In this document: piece after piece, positions 11,555 to 22,321 of the stretch
How the letters are laid out: every line of letters begins with the position of its first letter
Position numbering within the stretch: position 1 is the stretch's first letter
DNA from: Haematobia irritans
Lineage: Eukaryota > Arthropoda > Insecta > Diptera > Muscidae
Length of the DNA: 64,000 nucleotides
Reading direction: 5' to 3'
Assembly (NCBI RefSeq): GCF_050003625.1
Contig: NC_134400.1
Coordinates: 51,340,066 to 51,404,065 of the forward strand
The notes under the pieces: generated by a model
What the model saw: only the letters and a program-made list of their open reading frames with translations
Databases searched by the model: none
Told to the model about the DNA's origin: nothing
Program-made: the position numbers and the translations under genes

Positions 11555-11694
11555 TCAAGAAGGTTCAGCGGTTAAAACTAGAAGTGCCCATATGTAATAG
11601 GTACTTTTAGTTAATTTGGTATCACAATGGACTGAATAGTCTAAGTGAGCCTGAATCTTAATCGGGCTGCCACTTTAACCTAACCTAACCTAAC
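11555..11694 (+). repeat. LINE-A 3' UTR and (TAACC)n tail
   Basis: Contains GGTATCACAATGGACTGAAT, AGTCTAAGTGAGCCTGAA and CGGGCTGCCACTT, then TAACC pentamers. The last 80 bases recur as the 3' end of SINE-A (13082-13160 and 59219-59297, minus strand). It is probably the segment recognised by the LINE RT when priming on DNA (inference from stringent LINE/SINE pairs). The tail pentamer is the complement of TTAGG. Confidence 0.85.
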
Positions 11695-11708
11695 CTAAGG
11701 TAAATTTT

Positions 11709-12010
11709 AATGTAATAATTCTGAAATTTTTTTCAAAATTAATGCAATTGTCTTTAAATATGTTATCTTTTTGCATCGTAACTACAAGGCAAAACAGCAT
11801 TAAAAACTTGGCTTTTAACACTTTATTTAAAAGACGATTTTGCATGAAACATAGGATAGTTTCTACTTGAAGTCGAGTCTGAATGTGGAAATTTATGTTT
11901 TCGTAAACACGTTTTAAAGGACTTTGGTAGCACTCGAAGAAAAAGGCAGAAAAGAAAATCAAATCCTTTGAATATTTTTTCTATCGCAATATTCTATAAA
12001 GGATCTGGTT
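11709..12010 (-). mobile_element. TIR-2 fragment (right of the LINE insertion)
   Basis: Reverse-strand match to TIR-2 text such as TTGCATCTTGACTACAAAGC-like sequence at 11770-11790. Completes the copy begun at 6565. Confidence 0.6.
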
Positions 12011-12429
12011 TAGTTTGTTAGCTCAAAATATTCTTTAAAAATGTACTTCGATACTTTATAAAAAGTAGTATCTCAGTTTTGAAAAAATTAAGAAAACGCA
12101 GAGAAGCGGCTCGACTTCGGCTAATTCTATAATTTATCAAGTAATCCGTTACGACGAAGCGTTTTCAAAGGAAATTATTATATTTTATCCATTGTGTACT
12201 GTCTTAACTTAAATTATTTTGATATTGATTGCGAACCAAAGAAGTGTTACATTAATGATACATTTAATACGCTTCATTCACGTTTAAGGCTTGCTTACTA
12301 CAGAAAACAAATCTTAATTTATTCATTTTTATACCAACCACCAAATAATGTTGACGGGCGTATAATAAGTCTGTTATTCTGTTTCTAGCAGATCGAAATA
12401 TCGATTTATTTAAAGTATGTATATATTCT
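12011..12429. other. Unique AT-rich DNA
   Basis: No gene or repeat recognised. A short open frame at 12194-12388 has no family features. Confidence 0.4.
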
Positions 12430-12816
12430 TGGGCAGAGAAAAATTCTAAGATGGTATAATGACGTCCGTCTGTACGTTGTAATCACGCTACAGCCTTCAA
12501 TAATGACGCTATCGTGCTAAAAGTTAGTTTTTTGTCTACAAGCAGGCCAAGTTTAAGATGAACTCCATGGACACCGAAATTTTTATCCGACTTGCCTGAA
12601 ATTTTAAGTATAGAGGTAGTTTATGTTAATTAACATGTGTGTATCAGTCCATGTTTCATTATAGACCCCATATAGCCCGATCTCCCGATTTAAATTCTTA
12701 AGTTTCTGGATATCGCAGTTTTTATCTGATTTACTTGAAATTGGAAATAAAGAGGTATTTTACGCCCATAAACATGTGTTGTGTGTATCGGTCCATGTTT
12801 CCGTATAGCCCCCGAT
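12430..12816 (+). repeat. MOD2 modular repeat fragment, diverged
   Basis: Motifs such as TATCGGTCCATGTTT, ATAGCCCCCATATAG and CCCGATTTAAAT mark MOD2 modules. Ends where a (GGTTA)n LINE tail begins. Confidence 0.6.
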
Positions 12817-13081
12817 AGGTTAGGTTAGGTTAAAGTGGCATCCCGATTAAATTTCAGGCTCACTTAGACTATTCAGTCCATTGTGGAAGGGTTGTAACGA
12901 CACCAAGCAAATATGGTCCCATTTAAACTTAAACCGCACACTAGATATGCTAGTGTTCTCGAGACGTCAGATATCACTCCTGATATCTGCTATAACGGGT
13001 CGCTGCCTGATAGGCGATTTTGCAAAAACTATTGGTGCGAAGTATAATGACTATTGTATGAGCTGTCATGATGCGGAGGAA

Positions 13082-13433
13082 GGTTAGGTTAGGTTAGGTT
13101 ATGTGGCAGCCCGATGTATCAGGCTCACTTAGACTATTCAGTCCATTGTGATACCACATTGGTGAACTTCTCTCTTATCACTGAGTGCTGCCCGATTCCA
13201 TGTTAAGCTCAATGACAAGGGACCTCCTTTTTATAGCCGAGTCCGAACGGCGTTCCACATTGCAGTGAAACCACTTAGAGAAGCTTTGAAACCCTCAGAA
13301 ATGTCACCAGCATTACTGAGGTGGGATAATCCACCGCTGAAAAACTTTTTGGTGTTCGGTCGAAGCAGGAATCGAACCCACGACCTTGTGTATGCAAGGC
13401 GGGCATGCTAACCATTGCACCACGGTGGCACGG
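13082..13433 (-). mobile_element. SINE-A copy 1 (352 bp, tRNA-derived head, LINE-A-like tail)
   Basis: Flanked by a 13-bp duplication TGATGCGGAGGAA at 13069-13081 and 13434-13446. On the minus strand it begins with a tRNA-like head (13433 down to about 13358) with a box A-like TGGTGCAATGGTTAGCAT and a box B-like GGTTCGATTCC. A tRNA-unrelated body of about 200 bp follows, and then a tail shared with LINE-A: GGTATCACAATGG-type sequence, CTAAGTGAGCCTGA and TAACC pentamers. No protein coding. A RNA polymerase III SINE probably mobilised by LINE-A proteins (inference from tail identity). Confidence 0.92.
13358..13432 (-). other. tRNA-like head of SINE-A copy 1
   Basis: About 75 bases with paired A and B box positions of a tRNA. 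It is followed by SINE body rather than a T-run, so it is a SINE promoter and not a tRNA gene. Similar to one of the two tRNA-like modules in the TIR-3 elements. Confidence 0.8.
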
Positions 13434-13737
13434 TGATGCGGAGGAAAAGGAATCAATTAAACACCTCTTGTGTGAGTGTCCTGCATTTTATGTAAGGCGT
13501 AAGCTTTAAATTACTGGAGGACCTGGAAAACGTTAACTTAAGCAATCTGCTAATGTTTTTGGAACCATCTTGTTGGTTCAACAAAGAAAAATAATCAAGA
13601 AGGTTCAGCGGTTAAAACTAGAAGTGCCCATATGTAATAAGTACTTTTAGTTAATGTGGTATCACAATGGACTGAATAGTCTAAGTGAGCCTGAATCTTA
13701 ATTGGGCTGCCACTTTAACCTAACCTAACACACACCA

Positions 13738-14972
13738 AATGGAATTTCAATACCCCCTTAGGATACGGGCTTAACCGTGGGAGTTTTGCGATCTTTGCAG
13801 TACATGACTAGTTCCGTCTTTGCAGGATTTACCCCAAGACCTTCCTCTTTCGCCCATTTCTCATACATCCGGAGGGCTATCTGTGTAATATCTCTGGTTG
13901 TTGATGGGAATTTTCCCCTGACTGCTAGAGCCACATCATCTAGGGAAACCAGAAGGTTGTTTATAGGAACATTCCAAACTCCTTGGGGAGTGTCTCTGTT
14001 CACATATCTTTGTATGCTTGTTTGTCCTAGTGAAGCTGAAATACGTCTCCTCATTAGAAGTTCGTCTAACAGCCTAAGTATACATGGATCAACATTCAGA
14101 GTTGTCAGTCCATTTAATACCGAGCTCGGATGGACGTTATTGAATGCCCCTTCGATGTCTAGAAACGCCACGATTGTGTATTCATTGACAGATAGCGAGC
14201 TTTCAATAAAACTGACTAGTTCATGCAATGCGGTCTCAGTAGACCTGCCCTTCGAGTATGCATGCTGTCGATTCGAGAGCAACCTTGAATCGACGCTAGT
14301 CTACGATAAATATCTAGCATACTCTCCAGCGCCTTAAGTAGGAATGAGGATAAGCTGATTGGTCGGAAATCCTTCGCACTCGAGTAAGAGGCTTTTACCG
14401 CTTTAGGTATGAAAACGACTTTCCTGGAATATATGCTAAATTGATACATCCTGTATATATCGCCGACAACCAGGGGATAATTCTGTCAGTCACTGCTTGT
14501 AACTCCGCCGGAGTAATTTCATCGGGTCCGGGGGATTTGAATGGTCCAAAACTATTTAACGCTCATTTTATTCTAGATTTCGATACAATTTCCTCGATAG
14601 GAAATGACAGCTGAGCCGCTGCGGCACCGCCAGGACCTGGCTCAACCGTCTGATTTCCAGGAAAATGTGTGTCCAATAGTACCTCCAGCGCCTCCTCACT
14701 GGACGTTGTCCAATTACCTTCCGATGTTTTAATGAAACCTGGAGCGGAGTTAGTGGATGCTAGTACCTTCCGTAGTCTGGAAGCCTCGGATGTATTCTCA
14801 TTACTGAGAATACAGTAATCATTCCAAGAGTTATGCTGAGCCTTTATTAGTTCTCTCTTGTATCCTCTCAGATTCTTCTTGTAGGGGTCCCAATCCTCCG
14901 TAGCTCTGGTGGACTTACTGCAGGATTTCCTCATATTACTTAACTCCGTAGACCACCATGGCGGTCGATTTT
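13738..14972 (-). pseudogene. LINE-A ORF2 relic (antisense fragment)
   Basis: Minus-strand relic matching about 8866-10150 of the full-length copy: linker, fingers region (PWLSAIYTGC...LAYIPGK near 14430-14480), motif A (VAFLDIEGAFNN near 14150) and a shortened motif B (DTPQGVWNV near 13980). The YADD segment is lost: sequence corresponding to about 40 residues between WNVPINNLLVSL and DDVALAVRG is missing. Several small indels. It abuts the sense LINE fragment ending at 13737 and at the other end a MOD1 repeat. No target duplication found. Confidence 0.88.
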
Positions 14973-15495
14973 TATACCCTCCACCATAGGATGGGGGGTA
15001 TATTAACTTTGTCATTCCGTTTGTAACACATCGAAATATTGCTCTAAGACCCCATAAAGTATATATATTGTGGGTCGTGGTGAAATTCTGAGTCGATCTA
15101 AGCATGTCCGTACGTCTGTTTAAATCACGCTAACTTCCGAACGAAAAATAGGCCAAATCGGTCCACTTTTACGTATAGCCCCCATATAAACGGACCCTCA
15201 GATTTGGCTTGCGGAGCCTCTAAGAGAAGCATATTTCATACGATCCTGCTGAAATTTGGTACATGGTGTTGGTATATGGTCTCTAAATACCATGCAAAAA
15301 TTGGTTCACATCGGTTCATAATTATATATAGCCCCTATATAAACCGATCCCCAGATTTGGCTTGCGAAGCCACAAAGAGAAGCAAATTTCATCCGATCCT
15401 GCTGAAATTTGGTACATGGTGTTGGTATGTGGTCTCTAACAACCATGGAAAAATTGGTCCACATCGGTCTATAATTATATATAGCCCCCATATAC
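14973..15495 (-). repeat. MOD1 modular repeat, truncated
   Basis: Begins TTTTTATACCCTCCACCATA, continues through the MOD1 tail (GTTTGTAACACATCGAAATA, CATAAAGTATATATATTGTG) and about two 153-bp modules, and breaks off after CCCCCATATA. Open frames reflect the module length of 51 codons, not genes. Confidence 0.8.
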
Positions 15496-16180
15496 ATATA
15501 CATCTTTCTTAATCGCATATTTTTTATTAATATTTGGAAAAGAGTCAAACTATTTCTTTCTTTCTTATCAAAGATGTGTTTAAAGGCAATTATATCTTTA
15601 GTTTAGGTCACGTTTGACCCCAACAAATGAAAACATTCGTTTCCGAAAAAATTGGTAGCGTATAGTTCCATTATTCCCCCAAATAATCCAAAATTCGGAA
15701 TCGCAAATCGCAAAATTTTCGATTGACCATAATTTCTTAAGCCTAAAACCCTTAGACTTAATTCTTGGTAATATAGTTCTCCTTAATGAGAAGTTTTAAT
15801 TAAAATTGTATTGGAGTTCGAGAGTATCTCTATTTTTTCGTTATCGGAACATGGGGGATTATAAATTAATAGTTTTGTTAATATTATATTGATGTCTGAA
15901 CCTCTAACTGGATTTTATAAATTGTAGTGTAAATTTGTTTAGCTATGCTAAAGAATATATTGTGGTACACCACCCCACCTCATTTCTGTGCTGGTATTTA
16001 AGGTAACCCACGATCAGTAGCAGACAAAATCTCCATGTTTTCATTAATGATAATACTAAAATGATTTCTAGCTTTTCGTTTGATTTTTTAGGTGCAATAA
16101 AAACATTTTGCATAAAAACAGATAAGATTCAGAGAAATTGATGAAATCTTTATTTAAATTGATAGTACGGTTCATATAAT
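15496..16180. other. Unique AT-rich DNA
   Basis: No gene seen. The last about 90 bases are probably the 3' non-coding end of the transposon relic that follows. Confidence 0.4.
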
Positions 16181-16340
16181 TTAATATCTGATGATTACTT
16201 CATGCAAATGTTGACCACGATTGCGCCTCAAATGGCCCATCCGCTTAGTCCAATTTTGCCATACTCTTTCCAATTTTGTCTTCCAACGCGTCAAGTGAAG
16301 CGGGCATGTTCAGTCCCAAACGTGAAATAAAATGTTCACC
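16181..16340 (-). pseudogene. Tc1/mariner-type transposase C-terminal relic
   Basis: The minus strand reads VWQNWTKRMGHLRRNRGQ then HLHEVIIRY and a TAA at 16183-16181. This resembles the C-terminus of the transposase at 1-291 (VAQNWTFRMDHLRRSRGQ). Upstream, in another frame, LDALEDKIG matches ALEDNIS of that protein, so there is at least one frameshift. No catalytic residues remain. Too short for the open-frame threshold and recognised by comparison. Confidence 0.7.
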
Positions 16341-16479
16341 GATGTTTTTACCGCATCTGAAAAATATAGAATATTTAAGATAACTATGAGATTCTTTGAT
16401 TCAAAATTTTGTGTTACGGGAAAATATATCCTATAATCGATTTGCAATATAAGAGTTTTATCAGTTTAATGACCAAAAC

Positions 16480-17260
16480 TATATAACTATAAGAGGGACT
16501 ATATAAAGTATAAGAGATAAATTCTGCTGTAATAACGTTATCGTCTTCAAATTTGGCACAGATTCGTTTTTAGTTTGTAGACAGGTCAATTTCGAAGATA
16601 GGCTATATCGGTCCATCGGGTTTGATATAGTCCCTATATAAACCGACCTCCAGATTTGGGGTCTTGGGTTTAGAGAAACCGTAGTTTTTATTCGATTTGT
16701 CTGAAATTGGAAATCTTGAGTTTTTTAGAACTATAAAGAGGTGTGCTGAGAATGGTGAGTATCGGTCCATGTTTTGCTACATCCCCCATATACACCGATT
16801 TCCCGATTTTATTTCATGGGCTTATAGAAACCGTAGTTTTTATTCAATTTGTCTGAAATAGGAAATCTAGTGTTATTTTAGGACCATAAAGGGGTCTCTC
16901 GAAAATAGCGAGTATCGGTCCATGTTTTAATATAGCCCCCATATCTTGGGCTTCTAGAATCCGTAACTTTTATCCAAAATGCGTGAAAATGGAAATCTAA
17001 AAGTATTTTAGTATCACAAATAGGTGTGCCGCAAATTGTGTATATCGTTCCATGTTTTAGTATAGCCCCCATATATAGACCGATTTTGCTTCTTTGGCTT
17101 CTGGAAACCGTAGTTTTCATCCAATTTGCTTGAAATTGGAAATCTGAAATTTTATATATTATCAAGTAATCCGTCCACTGAATGAAAGCAATACCAAAAT
17201 AACAAGTGCGAAAATCTAACGAGATTTTGTTTTGGGATCTGATTTTGAAAAGAATTAATT
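16480..17260 (+). repeat. MOD2 modular repeat, diverged
   Basis: Several imperfect modules with TATCGGTCCATGTTTTA, AGCCCCCATAT and CCGTAGTTTTTATYCAATTT motifs. Both termini unclear. Confidence 0.65.
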
Positions 17261-17574
17261 GACGGCAGTACAGTATTGGACAATGACCGTTTGAATTTAA
17301 TAAAATCACAAAAAAATTCAAAAACAAGTATATACGGCCGTAAGTTCGGCCAGGCCGAAGCTTATGTACCCTCCATCATGGATTGCGTAGAAACTTCTTC
17401 TAAACACTGCCATCCACAATCGAATTACTTAAGTTGCGGTAACGCTTGCCGATGGCAAGGTATCTTAAAACCTCCTAACACCATCTTCTAAATTGTATGT
17501 AAGTCCATACGTGGTATATATTAAATCAAAAAAGATCGATCCAATACGTATATAATTCAGTTTGACAAAGTAGA

Positions 17575-18030
17575 CATACAATTTTGACAAAATTTTCTAC
17601 AGAAATAAAATTTTAACAAAATTTTCTATAGAAATAAAATTTTCACAAAATTTTCTATAGAAATAAAAATTTTGACAAAATATTCTATAGAAAGAAAATT
17701 TTGACAAAAATTTTTACAGAAATAAAATTTTAACAAAATTTTCTATAGAAATAAACTTTTGACAAAATTTTCTATAGAAATAAAATCTTGGAAGATTATT
17801 TGTGGCTCGACTGGCAACCATGATTATGAACCGAATAAAATTTTAACAAAATTTTCTATAGAAATAAAATTTTGACAAAATTTTCTATAGAAATAAAATT
17901 TTGAAAATGATGAAAATTTTATTATGAATCGAATAAAATTTTAACAAAATTTTCTCTAGAAATAAAATTTTAACAAAATTTTCTCTAGAAATAAAATTTT
18001 GACAAAATTTTCTATAGAAATAAAATTTTG
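17575..18030 (+). repeat. 29-bp minisatellite array
   Basis: Tandem units of the form ATTTTGACAAAATTTTCTAT followed by AGAAATAAA, each with the palindrome TTTCTATAGAAA. Also at 32505-32960, 47265-47670, 55250-55545 and 62270-63180. Confidence 0.88.
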
Positions 18031-19620
18031 GTAGATTATTTTTGGCTCTAGTGGCAACCATGATTATGAACCGATATGGACCAATTTTTGTGTGATTGGA
18101 CCAATTTTGGTATGGTTGTTAGCGACCATATACTAACACCACGTTCCTAATTTTAACCGGATCGGATGAATTTTGCTCCTCCAAGAGGCTCCGGAGGTCA
18201 AATCTGGAGAACGTTTTATATGGGGGCTATATATAATTATGGACCGATATGGACCAATTCTGGCACGGTTGTTAAAGATCATATACTAACACCATGTTCC
18301 AAATTACAACCGGATTGGATGAAATTTGCTTCTCTTGGAGACTTCGCAAGCCAAATCTGGGGATCGGTTTATATGGGGGCTATATATAATTATGAAGCGT
18401 TGTGGACCAATTTTTGCGTGGTTGTCAGAGACCATATACCAACATCATGTACCAAATTTCAGCCGGATCGGATGAAATTTGCTTCTCTTTGAGGCTCCGC
18501 AAGCCAAATCTGGGGATCGGTTTATATGGGCTCCATATATAATTATGGACCGATGTGGACCAATTTTTGCATGATTGTTAGAGACTATATACCAACACCA
18601 TGTACCAAATTTCAGGCGGATCGGATGAAATATGCTTCTCTTAGAGGCTCCACAAGCCAAATCTGGGGATCGGTTTATATGGGGGCTATATATAATTAAG
18701 GACCGATATGGACCAATTTTTGCATGGTTGTTAGAGACCATATACCAATATCATGTACCAAATTTCAGCCGGATCGGATGAAATTTTCTTCTCTTTGAGG
18801 CTCCGCAAGCCAAATCTGGGGATCGGTTTAAATGGGGGCTATATATAATTATGGACCGATGTGGACCAATTTTTGCATGGTTGTTAGAGACCATATACCA
18901 ACACCATATACCAAATTTCAGCCGGATCGGATGAAATTTGCTTCTCTTTTAGGCTCCGCAAGCCAAATCTGGGGATCGGTTTATATGGGGGCTATATATA
19001 ATTATGGACCGATGTGGACCAATTTTTGTACGGTTGTTAGAGACCATATACCAACACCATGTACCAAATTTCAGCCGGATCGTTAAAGACCATATACCAA
19101 CACCATGTACCAAATTTCAGCGGGATCGGATGAAATTTGCTTCTCTTTGAGGCTCCGCAAGCCAAATCTGGGGATCGGTTTATATGGGGGTTATATATAA
19201 TTATGGACCGATGTGGACCAATTTTTGCATGGTTGTTAGAGACCATATACCAACACCATGTACCAAATTTCAGCCGGATCGGATGAAATATGCTTCTCTT
19301 AGAGGCTCCACAAGCCAAATCTGGGGATCGGTTTATATGGGGGCTATATATAATTAAGGACCGATGTGGACCAATTTTTGCACGGTTGTTAGAGACCATA
19401 CACCAACACCATGTACCAAATTTCAGCCGGATCGGATGAAATATGCTTCTGTTAGAGGCTCCACAAGCCAAATCTGAGGGTCCCTTTATATGGGGGCTAT
19501 ACGTAAAAGTGGACCGATATGGCCCATTTTCAATACCATCCGACCTACATCGATAACAACTACTTGTGCCAAGTTTCAAGTCGATAGCTTGTTTCGTTCG
19601 GAAGTTAGCGTGATTTCAAC

Positions 19621-19648
19621 AGACGGACGGACGGACGGACGGACGGAC
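19621..19648 (+). repeat. (GGAC)n simple repeat in MOD1 tail
   Basis: Six to seven GGAC units. Equivalent short CGGA/CAGA runs occupy the same place in all MOD families. Confidence 0.9.
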
Positions 19649-19784
19649 ATGCTTAGATCGACTCAGAATTTCACCACGACCCAGAATATATATACTTTAT
19701 GGGGTCTTAGAGCAATATTTCGATGTGTTACAAACGGAATGACAAAGTTAATATACCCCCATCCTATGATGGAGGGTATAAAAA

Positions 19785-21129
19785 GTATATAAAATTATGT
19801 TCCTTGTTTCAATTGCTATCTTTCTGAATTTTGAAATTCGCATCGTCATAACATAAAAGTCGTCAAAAAATATTTCGAATCAAACATGATATTTTTTGGT
19901 AAAGTTCTAGACCTACATTAATATTAAACATCCTATTGTTATTTGTGTAGGGAAATCTCAAATAACAACAATTACCTTAACCTCAATCCCACCAACAAAA
20001 GAAAAAATATGAAAACATCAGTACACTGAAACTGAAATTATTTATGGATATATGTGAGTTGTCCGTATGGGCTGGATGGGATTTCCTCCATTGGCATGAT
20101 GACAATTAGGAATGCGAAACAGGTACACAAACAACACACTTAGCCATAAATGCTACTGAATGCGATTACAATAAATGAATGTTTGTCCTGTAAGACCTCC
20201 CAAAAGAAAAACCAATCGAAATTTGACACTTTTTCTTTTTTCGGCGAACACACACACATACATACACAACATTCAAGTAAACAATAATTTTGGTAGAGGG
20301 AGGTGAAATTCTATAGAGAAGGATGACAATTCAATAAAAATGAGTTTTTCATTTTGCACGTCTAGCAAGTAAAATGTGAAGAAGAAGTAGAAAAAAACGC
20401 AATGAAGAAATCTAAACGATGCAAAAGGACTGATAAGCACTTCTTTTTTGTGAATTGGTGAAAGGGGACATTGCTGCTAAAGGTTCTTTCATTGTCATAT
20501 TGGGTTTTCTTTTTCTTCTTTTGGTTCTTGGAGTTGTTTTGGAGAATGGAATGTTTGATTTGTTTGGGTTTCATTGATTGAACACACAATTGTCATCAAA
20601 GGGAGCGATGTTTACCTTATGGAATAAAAAGTGCAGAGCTGGGTCCCTAATAACAATCAGACATCATTTATAAAAATTAACTGATGATAAATGTCCTTTT
20701 AAAAGCATTGAGAGGGCTAACAACAAAACTAACACAACTGGATGTGGAAATCATTTCGAACTTTGATTAATGAAATACAACGAATCTCAAATACACTGAA
20801 AATAATATTGTCGTGAGGCCAAAGACGTTTCTCCTCCACTGTCTTCATATGGCGAGGACGTTGGATCTTTTCGGAAGGTTGCGAGCAACCATCAATTTGG
20901 TTTGTACTACAAAAAAATATTGACTTAATACATATGCATTTAATGCAACCTAAATTTTAGGCCACACAATTTTAACAATATTAAGAACAATTTCCTTTAA
21001 GGTGTATTTTCTTTAAAGTAAACAATAACATGTATTATGCCCATATGCAAAACAATTTATTGACAGTTTATCAAGAAATTTCGATGGCAAAAGTAGGCTT
21101 GACGTTTTCAATATTTTTTTTTGTATATG
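19785..21129. other. Mostly unique AT-rich DNA
   Basis: No gene recognised. A short piece near 20794-20830 (CACTGAAAATAATATTGTCG) is a TIR-2 terminus fragment. A frame at 20362-20589 is low complexity. Confidence 0.45.
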
Positions 21130-21773
21130 CACGGACGAAAAAGACTGTTTTTCATATGTTTGGGTATAAACATTATATGTTTGGAACTCAAATTTTTAAA
21201 CACAATATTTTTGAGTGCAAACATATAATGTTCATAAACTAGCAAAATATGTTTGGGGCATATATGTTAATATGTTAGAACATATTATGTTTGGGACATA
21301 AAATGTTTGTAAATATAATATGCTTGGATTCAAACATATATTAATTTAGAAATAGCCCATAAACATATATGTGTTTACAAAGAGAGACAAAGTGTATGCT
21401 GGAAGTAAAATAATGCAAGTAACCAATTGGCGCATTACAAATATATATACACAAAGAAAATTTCATTAAATATAGGAAAAATTCTACGTGTGAATATAAA
21501 CAAGTATAAATTTACATATTATGATATAAGACTTCGCAAAAATTGTATATGCTTAAGTAAAATATTAAAATGAGTATTCGGAGAGAAAATTCATTCGGAA
21601 CCAAGATAAAATATATTTGAAAAAAGAGCATGAGTTTTGTTTATCATTTTCGCATTACGGGCACAATTTTTTTGTTTCGTCAAAACAAATCGGAACGTAG
21701 GACGAGTAAGTCAAAATATCCAAACAAAGGTAATTAAAGGGATCTTTATAAAAACTAACGAAAGGGCACTATA

Positions 21774-22274
21774 CACTGAACAAAAAGCATGTCCGGTTCC
21801 AAAGATTGTGTGTCCACTTTAACAATTTTGGTATTGATTCCGAACCAAAGAAGCGGAGAATACAAGTAAGGATGCTTTTAAGACACAATTCTCTTTTAAA
21901 TGGGGTTTTGTGTATTGACTCTACGAAGCACATTTCAATTTTTCGCTTTTTCAGCTTTTTTCATATGCTATAAAATGTCCGTTAAAAACAAGACTTCCAG
22001 TAGAAATTATGCTATGTTTCAAGTAAAAAATGTCTTTAAAATAAAGTATTGAAAACCATATCCTATTTTTGAATGATTTTTGCTTTGTAGTCAAGATGCA
22101 AAAATGCAACAAATTTAAAGACAGTTTCATTAATTTTAAAGAATTTTTCTGAATTATTAAAGTCAAGTTGACCATAGTCTAAAATTTGTTCTTTCATGTT
22201 ATGATACCCATTTTGAAGTCAAATCACTTAATTATAACGACAACACGACTTCATTGAAAGTATCGACCTTTGAA
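21774..22274 (+). mobile_element. TIR-2 copy nested in TIR-3 unit 1, right end deleted
   Basis: Begins CACTGAACAAAAAGCATGTC after TA, as in the complete copy at 38945-39549 of unit 2. The last part plus adjacent host sequence (about 180 bp relative to unit 2) is missing; sequence resumes at GATCTATAAAAACAAAG. Confidence 0.78.
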
Positions 22275-22321
22275 GATCTATAAAAACAAAGATTAGTTCC
22301 TCTTTATTAATGAGTAGTCCA

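Larger units (their letters stand above)
6707..11694 (+). mobile_element. Full-length LINE-A retrotransposon (R1/LOA-like), 4988 bp
   Basis: Bounded by a 14-bp target duplication. Order: 106-bp 5' UTR, ORF1 (6813-8042), ORF2 (8002-11554, overlapping ORF1 by 41 bp), 140-bp 3' UTR and a (TAACC)n tail. Endonuclease of the APE type at the N-terminus of ORF2, an RT with a YADD box, a C-terminal RNase H and a cysteine/histidine knuckle. This set, with the NLHHCKAA motif, fits the R1/LOA group; RNase H favours LOA-like, which is inference. Two visible inactivating lesions: an in-frame stop in ORF1 at 7416-7418 and a 38-base deletion in ORF2 near 9390. Otherwise well preserved, so probably a young insertion. 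Confidence 0.93.
12817..13737 (+). mobile_element. LINE-A 3' fragment with tails at both ends, split by SINE-A
   Basis: Starts with an antisense LINE-A tail (GGTTAGGTTAGGTTAAAGTG to TCCATTGTG, about 70 bp) and at about 12886 switches abruptly to sense LINE sequence matching 11194 onward. That runs to a normal sense tail at about 13737. SINE-A lies at 13082-13433 with its target duplication. Coding content is the end of ORF2 (FSRRQISLLISAITGRCLIG, then the knuckle), with a further deletion near 13505. The antisense tail at the 5' side resembles the copy at 52553-53503. Confidence 0.82.
17322..19784 (+). repeat. MOD1 modular repeat, complete long copy
   Basis: Starts AACAAGTATATACGGCCGTA then GTTCGGCCAGGCCGAA. 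It contains the 29-bp array at 17575-18030, then about eight tandem 153-bp modules (GGATCGGTTTATATGGGGGC and so on), a (GGAC)n run, the CGACTCAGAATTTCACCACG tail, and ends ATCCTATGATGGAGGGTATA. An inverted sister lies at 30967-33165. Class unknown; no transposase. Long open frames across the modules exist only because 153 is divisible by three. Confidence 0.85.

Noticed and set aside
13082..13100. (TTAGG)n as interstitial telomere sequence
   Set aside because: Each run is the tail of a LINE-A or SINE-A insertion or an antisense tail at its other end, mostly with target duplications around the element.
17575..18030. 29-bp regularly repeated units resembling a CRISPR array
   Set aside because: Units are contiguous without unique spacers, degenerate, and in a eukaryotic repeat. 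It is a minisatellite.
18166..19579. Long repetitive open frames in MOD1 (also 31164-32377, 43435-43761, 48340-49269)
   Set aside because: The module is 153 bp = 51 codons, so any frame free of stops in one module stays open across the array. Frames exist on both strands and carry no protein-family features.
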